Positions 1 to 7,530 of a stretch of 7,565 bases of DNA are shown here, one piece after another. The notes below the pieces were generated by a model. It was not told the DNA's origin. It ran no database searches and worked only from the letters and a program-made list of their open reading frames with translations. The translations under genes were made by a program, and so were the position numbers. How positions within the stretch are numbered: the first letter of the stretch is position 1; each line of letters begins with the position of its first letter. The DNA lies in assembly GCA_946413885.1 (NCBI GenBank), contig CAMKMK010000113.1, positions 1 through 7,565 on the forward strand, read 5' to 3'. This DNA is from an uncultured Prevotellaceae bacterium (lineage in GTDB: Bacteria > Bacteroidota > Bacteroidia > Bacteroidales > Bacteroidaceae).

Positions 1-20
1 CAAATTTAATGATTATTTCA

Positions 21-28
21 TAACTTTG
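21..28 (+). promoter_or_regulatory. Bacteroidota-type -7 promoter box for the DMP19-like gene
   Basis: The sequence TAACTTTG matches the TAnnTTTG -7 consensus used by the Bacteroidota primary sigma factor. It ends 20 bases before the ATG at 49, so transcription would start near 33-36 and leave a very short AT-rich leader. The partner -33 TTG element would lie about 20 bases upstream, at or beyond the left edge of the window, so it cannot be checked. Confidence 0.6.
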
Positions 29-48
29 CAAAATAGAGTTTGATTTTT

Positions 49-552
49 ATGGAAGTAAAGATTAAGGAACAAGATATTCTGCGAGCTGCAGATGAGGGAA
101 TGGATGCCTTCATTGGAGTCTTTCGCGATGCCATTCTGTCGGCGATTGGTGGTGAGCTGAATGCTGAAACGATGCAGCAGTTGCATCCTGACCAGATCAC
201 TTTGTTGGCTTACGAGAAGGTACGCAAGGAGGTGTTGGATGGCGGTTTTATCCAATTGATTCACAATGGTTATGGCCCCTTCATCTTCCTCAATCCATTT
301 GCCAAAGCGATGCGTCTCTGGGGTTCTCGTGAATTCTGTAACTTGATTTATGATGGCCGCAGGCTTTTCGAAAAGTACGGCGATGAGCTTACAAAGGATT
401 GCACAGACGAGGAATTTATGGCTCTCTTTGAGCAGTATCCCAAGTTTGATGACTTGGATGATAAATTTATAGAGATGGAGGAAGAAGTGACTGAAGTGGT
501 GGCTCGATACGTGGATGAACACATCGAGAATTTTGCTACTGTAGTGAAATGA
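49..552 (+). CDS. DMP19-like (DUF4375) acidic protein
   Basis: This 167-residue cytoplasmic protein has no signal peptide or membrane segment. It resembles the DMP19/DUF4375 family. The best support is the central block around residues 48-76, where a PDQITLLAYEKV helix leads into EVLDGGFIQLIHNGYG, matching the family pattern of a helix followed by a glycine-rich GGF.Q...N.YG turn. The Neisseria founder of the family is a DNA mimic that binds a transcription factor. This protein is also strongly acidic (about 35 Asp/Glu against 18 Lys/Arg), with acidic clusters at residues 112-122 and 134-146, but DNA mimicry here is only an inference. An in-frame TTG at 40 would lie almost on the predicted transcription start, so ATG 49 is preferred. 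smpB follows after 16 bases, suggesting co-transcription. Family assignment is fairly likely; the biological role is unknown. Confidence 0.75.
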   Translation: MEVKIKEQDILRAADEGMDAFIGVFRDAILSAIGGELNAETMQQLHPDQITLLAYEKVRKEVLDGGFIQLIHNGYGPFIFLNPFAKAMRLWGSREFCNLIYDGRRLFEKYGDELTKDCTDEEFMALFEQYPKFDDLDDKFIEMEEEVTEVVARYVDEHIENFATVVK

Positions 553-568
553 CAGAAGAGACGAATAA

Positions 569-1048
569 ATGGCTAAGACATTGATTCCCAACAAGGGAGC
601 ATCCATCAATATAAAGAACAAGCGGGCAGAACACGATTATCTGCTTTTAGACAAATACACGGCTGGCATAGTATTGACTGGTACTGAAATCAAAAGTATA
701 CGTCAAGGTAAAGCCAGCCTGGTGGATACCTATTGCTATGTAATCAATGGTGAGGTGTGGCTCAAGAACATGTATGTGGCTCAATACAAACAAGGTTCTT
801 ACAATAACCACATTGAACGTCGTGACCGCAAACTTCTCCTTACGAAAAAGGAAATACGCAAGATTCAGCAGACGGTAAAGTCTCCAGGATTCAGTATTAT
901 TCCTGTCCTAATCTTTATCGACGAAAAGGGATTGGCCAAAGTGGACATCCATATTGCTCGCGGAAAGAGGGAGTACGACAAGCGTGAAACGTTGAAGGAA
1001 AAAGAGGATCGAAGAGCTATTGATCGACAATTCAAGAAGGATTTTTAG
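569..1048 (+). CDS. smpB: SsrA-binding protein SmpB (trans-translation)
   Basis: SmpB binds the tRNA-like domain of tmRNA and delivers it with EF-Tu to ribosomes stalled on broken messages, so that the nascent chain is tagged for proteolysis. The 159-residue length is normal. Visible family motifs are NKRA at residues 17-20, GTEIKSIRQGKA at 38-49 in the oligonucleotide-binding-fold core, and ARGKREYDKR at 130-139 leading into a highly charged C-terminal tail (140-159) of the kind that enters the mRNA channel as a helix. Tyr136 occupies the place of His136 of the E. coli protein, an aromatic alternative that probably functions. The start gives the typical short N-terminal extension before NKRA. 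The gene lies 16 bases after the DMP19-like gene without a clear Shine-Dalgarno sequence. The tmRNA gene ssrA is not in this window. Confidence 0.97.
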   Translation: MAKTLIPNKGASINIKNKRAEHDYLLLDKYTAGIVLTGTEIKSIRQGKASLVDTYCYVINGEVWLKNMYVAQYKQGSYNNHIERRDRKLLLTKKEIRKIQQTVKSPGFSIIPVLIFIDEKGLAKVDIHIARGKREYDKRETLKEKEDRRAIDRQFKKDF

Positions 1049-1125
1049 ACCTCTCGTATTCTTTCGCCGTTGAGGTTTGTATCATATAATGAAGCAATTA
1101 ATTAATCTCAAAAATAGTAAAAATT

Positions 1126-4044
1126 ATGCTTAGACAAAACATTTCATGGGGTAAATCCCTGATGTTGCTGGCTACAGTCGCTTTATGCCTGACCAGTTGC
1201 AAGAAATTCAAGTATGACTATGAAACCGTTGAAGGTGATGTGCTGAAGACCAAAATGTATACATTAGAGAATGGTCTGAAGGTTTATATGACTGAGAATC
1301 ATGATGAACCACGCATCCAGACTTTTATTGCTGTACATGCAGGCAGTAAGCATGAACCTGCTGAAACTACAGGTCTTGCTCATTATCTGGAGCACATGCT
1401 TTTCAAGGGAAGTTCCAATTTTGGTACCGTCAATTTTGAGGCCGAGAAACCTTTGCTGGATCAAATCACAGAGTTGTACGAGACGTATCGCAAGACCACA
1501 GATGAGTCTGAGAGAAAGGCCATTTATCATCAGATAGACAGTATCAGTTACGAGGCAAGTTCTTACTTTATACCCAACGAATACGACAAGTTGATGGCTC
1601 ATATTGGTGCTAAGGGTTCGAATGCCTTCACCTCTTACGACCAGACAGTCTATACGGAGGATATTCCCAGTAATGAGGTCGAGAATTGGGCTAAAATCCA
1701 GAGTGACCGCTTTAAGAACATGGTGCTGCGTGGTTTCCATACTGAGTTAGAGGCGGTATATGAAGAATTCAACAAGTATCTCAACAGCGATTGGGATCAT
1801 CTTTCTGATGCCATGTTTGGTGCCCTTACTCCCACCCATCCTTACAGTCATTCTGTAATAGGTTTGGGTGAGCATCTCAAGAACCCCTCCATCGTGAATA
1901 TCCTTGATTTCTTCCACAAGTACTATGTTCCCAACAATATGGCTATTTGTCTCTCAGGTGACTTCAATCCTGACGACATGATTGATGTTATCATCAAGTA
2001 TTTTGGCGACATGGAACCCAACAAGGAATTGGAGATGCCTCATTATGATCCTCAGCCAGAGTTGACTGAAGCCAAATCTTGCGAAGTGATTACACCTAAC
2101 CCAGAAATGGTGATTATGGGATGGCGTTTCGATGGTGCAGCAAGTCACCAGAACGATACTCTTCAGGTGTTGACTCAGGTCTTGCATAATGGTACTGCTG
2201 GTCTTTTCGATCTTGATCTCAATTTGACTCAGTTGGTCAATTCTTCCAGTACAGAGACCTATAATCTTTGTGATTACTCAGTTCTTATGCTCGAGGCTCA
2301 ACCTCAGACAGGCCAGTCACTCGACGAACTGAAGACGTTGCTCTTGGGTGAAGTTGACAAGTTGCGTAAGGGTGAGTTTGACGATGATTTGGTACAAGGA
2401 ATCATTGCTGAAGCCAAACTCAACCAGCAGGCTTCTCTCGAGGCAAACAGGAATCGAGCCATGATGTATGTGGATGCTTTCATCAATGATGTACCATGGG
2501 CTGATCAGGCACAGAGCATGAACCGTTTGGCAAAGATTAAGAAAGAGGACGTTGTGGCATTCGCTAACAAGCATCTTCTCGACACGAACTTTGTTGTGAT
2601 CAATAAGCGTCAGGGCGAGGACCCCACCATCACGCCTGTTCCCAAGCCTGCCATCACTCCTATCCAGATGAACCGAGATACTGTCAGCGTGTTTGCTAAA
2701 GCTATTCTCGATAGTACAGTTGCTCCCATCGAACCTATTTTCCTGGATTTCCAGAAGGATCTCACTTTCAGCGAGACGGATGCCAAGGTACCCGTTATCT
2801 ATCGAGAGAACACTATCAACGACATTTTCCAGTTGACTTATCTGTACGATATGGGACAGGCTGCTGACCGTTATCTGCCCTTAGCCGCCCAGTATCTCAA
2901 TTATTTAGGAACAGATTCCATGACCGCTGAGGAGGTTCAGCAAAAGTTTTTCTTACTGGGATGCAAGTTCGATGTTCGTGCAGACGTTCGTGAGACACGT
3001 ATCAACCTCTCTGGTCTCCAGGAGAATATGCCTGAAGCCCTGCGTTTGCTGGATAATTTGCTCACTAACGTGAAACCTGACTCTGTTGCCTTCCAGAACC
3101 TGATTCTCAGCAATCTTCAGGAGCGTCAGAATATGATGAGCATGTTCGACTATTACAGTTACTTCCTGCGCGATTATCTGACCTATGGCTTGCCTGGTGT
3201 TGAACTTACCCTGACAAACGAAGAATTGCAGAAGACCAACTATGAGGACTTGGTTGCACGAATTCGCGATATGCGCTCTTTTGAGCATCGAATTCTCTAT
3301 TATGGACCTGCCAGGAATGCTGACGTGTTAGCCACTCTGAATAGCATTGACCAACCTGAGATGAAGCCCGTTCTGGCGAACAATGTTCCTGCTATGGAGC
3401 AACCTGCCGAGAATCTTTGTTTCGTATATCCTTATCATGGAACCACCAGTTTTGTCATGTCTCAATACGCTTGTATAGGTACTCCCTGGAAGGCTGATGA
3501 GTTGGGTGCCATTCGCATGTACAACGAATACTTTGGAGCAGGCATGAATACGGTAGTCTTCCAGGAGATGCGCGAGAAGCGTAGCCTTTGCTATGGTGCT
3601 GGTGCCCGCTACAATTCTCCTAACTATCAGGACACATACGCCTATTTTGTAACCAATATCCAGAGTCAGAATGACAAATTGGGCGATTGCATCGACGTGT
3701 TCAGCGATATCGTCAACAATATGCCAGCCAGTCAGACCGCCTTTGATATCTCTAAGCAGGGACTCATCACACAACTTCGTACTGAACGTACTACCCGCCA
3801 GCGTATCATCGAAGCATTCCTGAGTGCTGAGAAACTTGGCTTGCAGGACGATCCTCGTCAGATGGTTTACAATCAGGTACAGGATATCACTCTCGACGAC
3901 ATTGTCAATTTCCAGCAGACTCACGTGAAGGATCTTCATTACCGTACTGCTTTTGCTGGTGATCCTGCTGGATTGGATTCCAAGGAATTGACCAAGTTAG
4001 GTACGGTGAAACTCCTCTCCGCTCACGAGGTCTTCGGCTATTGA
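1126..4044 (+). CDS. M16 (pitrilysin/insulinase) family zinc peptidase, lipoprotein
   Basis: This 972-residue protein is a two-half M16 metallopeptidase. Residues 1-25 form a lipoprotein signal peptide: basic Lys10, a hydrophobic stretch, then the lipobox LTSC with Cys25 as the lipidated residue. The following KKFK lacks the acidic surface-export signal described for some Bacteroidota lipoproteins, so a periplasm-facing position is inferred. The N-terminal half carries the inverted zinc motif HYLEH (His86, catalytic Glu89, His90). ELEAVYEE at 207-214 supplies Glu207 and the third ligand Glu214, aligning with Glu162/Glu169 of pitrilysin. The C-terminal half (about 540-972) has no zinc motif but keeps the conserved FQEMREKRSLCYG segment at 812-824, with Arg816 and Tyr823, as expected for the non-catalytic half that closes the chamber. 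The 77-base upstream gap holds no convincing -7 box. metH starts 7 bases after the stop. The specific substrate is unknown; peptide degradation in the envelope is the likely role. Confidence 0.93.
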   Translation: MLRQNISWGKSLMLLATVALCLTSCKKFKYDYETVEGDVLKTKMYTLENGLKVYMTENHDEPRIQTFIAVHAGSKHEPAETTGLAHYLEHMLFKGSSNFGTVNFEAEKPLLDQITELYETYRKTTDESERKAIYHQIDSISYEASSYFIPNEYDKLMAHIGAKGSNAFTSYDQTVYTEDIPSNEVENWAKIQSDRFKNMVLRGFHTELEAVYEEFNKYLNSDWDHLSDAMFGALTPTHPYSHSVIGLGEHLKNPSIVNILDFFHKYYVPNNMAICLSGDFNPDDMIDVIIKYFGDMEPNKELEMPHYDPQPELTEAKSCEVITPNPEMVIMGWRFDGAASHQNDTLQVLTQVLHNGTAGLFDLDLNLTQLVNSSSTETYNLCDYSVLMLEAQPQTGQSLDELKTLLLGEVDKLRKGEFDDDLVQGIIAEAKLNQQASLEANRNRAMMYVDAFINDVPWADQAQSMNRLAKIKKEDVVAFANKHLLDTNFVVINKRQGEDPTITPVPKPAITPIQMNRDTVSVFAKAILDSTVAPIEPIFLDFQKDLTFSETDAKVPVIYRENTINDIFQLTYLYDMGQAADRYLPLAAQYLNYLGTDSMTAEEVQQKFFLLGCKFDVRADVRETRINLSGLQENMPEALRLLDNLLTNVKPDSVAFQNLILSNLQERQNMMSMFDYYSYFLRDYLTYGLPGVELTLTNEELQKTNYEDLVARIRDMRSFEHRILYYGPARNADVLATLNSIDQPEMKPVLANNVPAMEQPAENLCFVYPYHGTTSFVMSQYACIGTPWKADELGAIRMYNEYFGAGMNTVVFQEMREKRSLCYGAGARYNSPNYQDTYAYFVTNIQSQNDKLGDCIDVFSDIVNNMPASQTAFDISKQGLITQLRTERTTRQRIIEAFLSAEKLGLQDDPRQMVYNQVQDITLDDIVNFQQTHVKDLHYRTAFAGDPAGLDSKELTKLGTVKLLSAHEVFGY

Positions 4045-4051
4045 TGCTTTC

Positions 4052-6817
4052 ATGCTCACATTGCAATCAGAACTAGATAAAGGCCGTATCCTGAGGCTCG
4101 ATGGAGCGATGGGTACCATGATACAGACCTATCGTCTGACAGAAGAAGATTTTCGTGGCGACCGTTTCCGCGATATTTCAGGTCAGATGCAAGGCAACAA
4201 CGACATCTTGATACTCACGCGTCCTGACGTTATTCAGGATATTCATCGACGCTATCTTCAGGCAGGAGCAGATATCATCACAACCAACACGTTCAGCGCC
4301 CAGCGAGTCAGCATGGCTGATTACCATTGTGAGGCGTATGTGCAGGAAATCAACCGTACGGCAGTCCACATTGCCCGCCAAGTGGCTGAGGAGTTCTCCA
4401 CACCAGAGAAGCCTCGTTTCGTGATTGCTACCGTTGGTCCCACCAACAAGACGCTCTCCATGAGTCCTGACGTGAACAATCCTGCTTTTCGTGCCCTGAC
4501 CTTTGATGAGTTATGTGATGCGTATGTTGAGCAGATTTCCACTTTGTTGCAGAGTGGGGTAGATGCCATTCTGCTCGAGACCGTTTACGACACACTCAAC
4601 GCCAAGGCTGCCATTCGTGCTTTCCAGAAGGCTGTGGAGCGGACAAGCATTCAGGTTCCATTGATGCTCAGCGTAACGGTCATCGATAAGGCAGGGCGCA
4701 TTCTGAGTGGACAGATCTTGGAAGCTCTTGTCGTTAGTGTGGCTCATGCTCCCTTGCTAAGCATTGGCCTCAACTGTTCCTTTGGCGCTCATGACATGTT
4801 GCCATGCCTACGTGCGTTGGCCCAGCACGCACCTTATTATATTACTGCTCATCCCAATGCCGGTCTTCCCAACACGATGGGAGGGTACGACCAGACGCCA
4901 CAGATGATGCACGACGAGATGCAACATTTTGTGGAGGAGGGTTTGGTAAACATCATTGGTGGATGTTGTGGTACCACACCTGAACATATTGCTGCTCTCG
5001 AGGATCTGACCCACTATTCTGCTCATGTTCCTTCCCAGGTACATTACAGCGTTGCTCTCAGCGGGTTAGACCCTTTGCTGGTGAATGATGACAAGACGGA
5101 TTCTGGCAGTACGTTCATCAATGTGGGTGAGCGATGCAATGTGGCTGGTTCCAAAAAGTTCCTGCGACTCATTCGTGAGGGTTCCTATGACGAAGCTCTT
5201 TCCATCGCTCGCAAGCAGGTGGAGGATGGTGCCATGGTGCTCGACATCAACATGGACGACGGTTTGCTCGACACGAAGAAGGAGATGGTTGGTTTCCTCA
5301 ATCTGCTGGCAAGTGAGCCTGATATCTGTCGGGTTCCCTTCATGATTGACTCCAGCGATTGGGAAGTGATACGTGCTGCCTTGAAGTGCATCCAAGGAAA
5401 GGGAATCGTAAACAGCATTTCCCTTAAGGAAGGCGAGGCAACATTCCTGGATCATGCTCAGGAAATCAAGGAAATGGGAGCCGCTACCGTTGTGATGGCT
5501 TTCGATGAGAAGGGACAGGCAGACACGTATGAGCGCCGCATCGAAATTTGCGAGCGTGCCTATCATCTGCTGGTTGACAAGGTAGGTTTTCCACCTGAGG
5601 ACATCATTTTCGACCCCAATATTCTGGCTGTCGCAACGGGTATGCCAGAACACGATGCCTATGCCTGGGATTTCATCCGAGCTACTGACTGGATCAAGCG
5701 GAATCTGCCAGGTTCTCATGTCAGCGGTGGTGTGAGCAACCTCAGTTTCAGCTTTCGAGGGAACAATTACCTTCGCGAGGCAATGCATGCAGTCTTCCTT
5801 TATCATGCCCAAAAGCATGGAATAGATTTCGGAATTGTAAATCCTTCTGCTAAAGTGATGTATGCCGACATTCCTCATGCTCAACTTCAAATCATAGAGG
5901 AAGTCATTCTGCGTCCTTCTTCCCAGGCTTCAGAGAATCTCATCTCGCTGGCTCAACATCTGCTTGACGAGCAGAATTCACAAGAGAAATCTTGTCTTTC
6001 AGAGGCTACAAATCATGCTGAAAGGAAGTCAGTCGATGAGCGTCTCATGGAAAAGCTTCAAAAGGGAATTGTGGATGGATTGGAGGCTGACCTTCAGGAG
6101 GCTTTGCAGAAGTATCCGCGTGCTGTTGATATCATAGAAGGTCCCCTGATGGATGGGATGAATCGCGTGGGCCAGCTTTTCGGCGAGGGCAAGATGTTCC
6201 TTCCTCAGGTGGTCAAGACGGCTCGTACGATGAAGCATGCTGTAGCCATCCTGCAACCATTCATCGAGGCGCAAAAAGTGAGTGGAAGCTCGTCTGCTGG
6301 GAAGGTTCTACTGGCTACCGTGAAGGGGGATGTGCATGATATCGGCAAGAATATCGTCAGCGTGGTGATGGCATGCAACGGCTTCGAGATAGTTGACCTT
6401 GGTGTGATGGTCCCAGCTGAAACGATCGTGGAGAAAGCCATCGAGCTGAAGCCCGACATCATTGGCCTGAGTGGTCTGATAACTCCCAGTTTAGAAGAGA
6501 TGGTGCGTGTGGTTCGACTACTGGGTCAGGCAGGATTGAGCATCCCAGTCATGATAGGCGGAGCCACCACGAGTCCATTGCATACTGCGCTTAGGATATC
6601 GCCTGCCTACGACGGTCCTGTCATTTGGGTAAAAGATGCCAGTCAGAATGCTCCCATCGCCACTCGTTTCCTCAATCCTTCCCAGGTGAAGCAGGCACGG
6701 CTGGATTTGGCAGCTGAGCAGGATCGTCTTCGTCAGGAACACGAAGCAGAGAGGCAGGAATTCATTTCGCTCGAAGAGGCACGCAAGCGGAAACTCAACC
6801 TTTTTGATGACAAATGA
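4052..6817 (+). CDS. metH: Cobalamin-dependent methionine synthase lacking the reactivation domain
   Basis: MetH transfers the methyl group of 5-methyl-THF through cobalamin to homocysteine, giving methionine and THF. The 921 residues show the domains in normal order. A homocysteine barrel spans about 1-325, with zinc ligands Cys242 (NCSFG) and Cys305/Cys306 (GGCCGT). A pterin-binding barrel spans about 350-620, with NVGERCNVAGSKKF at 357-370. The cap helices (about 655-742) include FGEGKMFLPQV. The B12 Rossmann domain (about 748-880) has D760-V-H762-D-I-G765, whose His762 ligates cobalt, plus Ser813 and GGATTS at 836-841. The chain ends at about 921, where the AdoMet-binding reactivation domain of the 1227-residue E. 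coli enzyme would begin; its last segment ISLEEARKRK resembles the interdomain linker. No cobalamin riboswitch fits in the 7-base gap upstream, so expression probably depends on the preceding peptidase gene's transcript. The stop overlaps the next start as ATGA. Confidence 0.97.
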   Translation: MLTLQSELDKGRILRLDGAMGTMIQTYRLTEEDFRGDRFRDISGQMQGNNDILILTRPDVIQDIHRRYLQAGADIITTNTFSAQRVSMADYHCEAYVQEINRTAVHIARQVAEEFSTPEKPRFVIATVGPTNKTLSMSPDVNNPAFRALTFDELCDAYVEQISTLLQSGVDAILLETVYDTLNAKAAIRAFQKAVERTSIQVPLMLSVTVIDKAGRILSGQILEALVVSVAHAPLLSIGLNCSFGAHDMLPCLRALAQHAPYYITAHPNAGLPNTMGGYDQTPQMMHDEMQHFVEEGLVNIIGGCCGTTPEHIAALEDLTHYSAHVPSQVHYSVALSGLDPLLVNDDKTDSGSTFINVGERCNVAGSKKFLRLIREGSYDEALSIARKQVEDGAMVLDINMDDGLLDTKKEMVGFLNLLASEPDICRVPFMIDSSDWEVIRAALKCIQGKGIVNSISLKEGEATFLDHAQEIKEMGAATVVMAFDEKGQADTYERRIEICERAYHLLVDKVGFPPEDIIFDPNILAVATGMPEHDAYAWDFIRATDWIKRNLPGSHVSGGVSNLSFSFRGNNYLREAMHAVFLYHAQKHGIDFGIVNPSAKVMYADIPHAQLQIIEEVILRPSSQASENLISLAQHLLDEQNSQEKSCLSEATNHAERKSVDERLMEKLQKGIVDGLEADLQEALQKYPRAVDIIEGPLMDGMNRVGQLFGEGKMFLPQVVKTARTMKHAVAILQPFIEAQKVSGSSSAGKVLLATVKGDVHDIGKNIVSVVMACNGFEIVDLGVMVPAETIVEKAIELKPDIIGLSGLITPSLEEMVRVVRLLGQAGLSIPVMIGGATTSPLHTALRISPAYDGPVIWVKDASQNAPIATRFLNPSQVKQARLDLAAEQDRLRQEHEAERQEFISLEEARKRKLNLFDDK

Positions 6818-7350
6818 TGACAAAGAGTGAGCTTCGTCGATTGATTCGTGAGCAGAAAAGCCTAATCTCGCGCGAGGATCTGAACCGTTTCTCCATGCAG
6901 GTTTGCGAACAGGTTCTCGTAAATGAACATTGGTTAAATGCCTCCACCGTTCTTCTCTATCATTCCCTGCCTGACGAAGTGGATACGCATCTGCTCCTCG
7001 AGTCTGCCCTGAAGTCAGGAAAACAGGTTTTGCTCCCTGTGGTGAAAGGGATGGATTTGGAACTGCGTTTGTATTCACACCAGATGAGTGAGGGCGCGTT
7101 CGGCATTCTGGAACCTGAGGGAGAAGCTTTTTTGGACTTCTCGTCCATCGATCTCGTTATTGTGCCAGGCATTGCTTTTGATCGTGAAGGTCATCGATTG
7201 GGTAGAGGGCGAGGTTATTACGATCGGTTGCTTCCATTCATTCCTCAAGCCTGCACGTTGGGCATCTGTTTTCCTTTCCAGTTGGTAGAGAAGGTTCCTA
7301 CGGATTCACATGATATCGCCATGACAGAAGTCATTACCTGTATCCCTTAG
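6814..7350 (+). CDS. fau: 5-formyltetrahydrofolate cyclo-ligase (methenyl-THF synthetase)
   Basis: This enzyme uses ATP to convert 5-formyl-THF (folinic acid) to 5,10-methenyl-THF, rescuing an otherwise stored and inhibitory folate. The 178-residue length fits the family. Signature features are the N-terminal basic helix with KSELRRLIREQK (residues 4-15), LPDEVDTHLL at 52-61, the GILEPEG segment at 97-103, and the hallmark VPGIAFDREGHRLGRGRGYYDR at 117-138 (the glycine-rich nucleotide loop). Near the end is DSHDIAMTEVIT (164-175), equivalent to the usual hD....E.vvT ending. The position often occupied by Tyr in RLGYGKGYYD is Arg131 here. Two adjacent ATG codons exist (6814 and 6817). The first overlaps the metH stop as ATGA and the second begins at the last base of that stop, so translational coupling to metH is likely either way. 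Its product feeds the folate pool from which the MetH substrate is made. Confidence 0.95.
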   Translation: MMTKSELRRLIREQKSLISREDLNRFSMQVCEQVLVNEHWLNASTVLLYHSLPDEVDTHLLLESALKSGKQVLLPVVKGMDLELRLYSHQMSEGAFGILEPEGEAFLDFSSIDLVIVPGIAFDREGHRLGRGRGYYDRLLPFIPQACTLGICFPFQLVEKVPTDSHDIAMTEVITCIP

Positions 7351-7425
7351 CATCTTTACGTTGATTCCCCTATAGAATCCGTCAAGTTGTTCAGTATTTC
7401 AATCTTTCTTTTCACCCTGCGCTCA

Positions 7426-7491
7426 GAGCGACGTGTTGTCTTCGAGGTTTCAACGTGTTGACTCCGGACTTTCAACGTGTTGTCTTTCTCT
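7426..7491 (+). repeat. Three tandem 22-base units built on ACGTGTTG
   Basis: The octamer ACGTGTTG occurs at 7431-7438, 7453-7460 and 7475-7482, exactly 22 bases apart. Units two and three share the 13-mer TTTCAACGTGTTG (7448-7460 and 7470-7482). Units one and three share ACGTGTTGTCTT. The bases between cores are more variable, so this is a degenerate tandem array. A short palindrome, CGCTCAGAGCG (7420-7430), abuts the first core. A period of 22 is not a multiple of 3, which argues against coding. The bases before it (7351-7419) show only a weak 5-base inverted repeat, GATTC/GAATC at 7363-7379. Function is unknown; protein-binding sites or a remnant of an interspersed intergenic repeat are possible. 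Confidence 0.8.
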
Positions 7492-7501
7492 TTCTAACAC
7501 G
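7476..7501. repeat. Inverted repeat CGTGTT/AACACG next to the minus-strand promoter box
   Basis: CGTGTT at 7476-7481, inside the third 22-base unit, is matched by AACACG at 7496-7501 across a pyrimidine-rich 14-base spacer. A G·T pair could extend the 6-base stem by one. Read on the minus strand it lies right at the predicted transcript start from the 7505-7512 box, so it could form a small 5' hairpin, or simply mark a dyad operator. The stem is short and could be chance. Confidence 0.4.
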
Positions 7502-7504
7502 ATG

Positions 7505-7512
7505 CAAAGGTA
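7505..7512 (-). promoter_or_regulatory. Minus-strand -7 promoter box TACCTTTG
   Basis: The + strand CAAAGGTA reads TACCTTTG on the minus strand, followed by CATCG, a strong match to the Bacteroidota TAnnTTTG -7 consensus. No TTG is present at the usual -33 distance (around 7532-7540). That stretch is instead occupied by the 10-base YTGTC repeats. Transcription would begin near 7500 and run leftwards through the 22-base repeats and then antisense to the cyclo-ligase gene. No convincing minus-strand gene follows inside the window. Confidence 0.45.
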
Positions 7513-7530
7513 CGAAGAACTGGTGGATGG

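Noticed and set aside
13..621. 202-codon minus-strand open frame across the DMP19-like gene and the start of smpB
   Set aside because: It is antisense to two well-supported genes, has no recognisable domain, and its composition looks like a reverse-complement shadow.
1049..1076. ACCTC/GAGGT inverted repeat after smpB as a terminator
   Set aside because: A 5-base stem around an 18-base loop without a proper T-tract is too weak.
1049..1125. Cobalamin riboswitch or clear promoter before the M16-metH unit
   Set aside because: 77 bases is too short for a B12 riboswitch, and no TAnnTTTG box could be found there; any promoter is non-canonical or further upstream.
3328..3939. 203-codon minus-strand open frame inside the M16 peptidase gene
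   Set aside because: It is antisense to the conserved C-terminal M16 half, with no promoter or family resemblance.
5066..5890. 274-codon minus-strand open frame inside metH
   Set aside because: It lies fully opposite the conserved pterin-binding domain of MetH and has no domain signature; length alone comes from low stop frequency on the shadow strand.
7363..7379. Possible terminator hairpin GATTC/GAATC after the cyclo-ligase
   Set aside because: The stem is only 5 bases and A/T-rich, and no T-run follows directly, so intrinsic termination is not supported.
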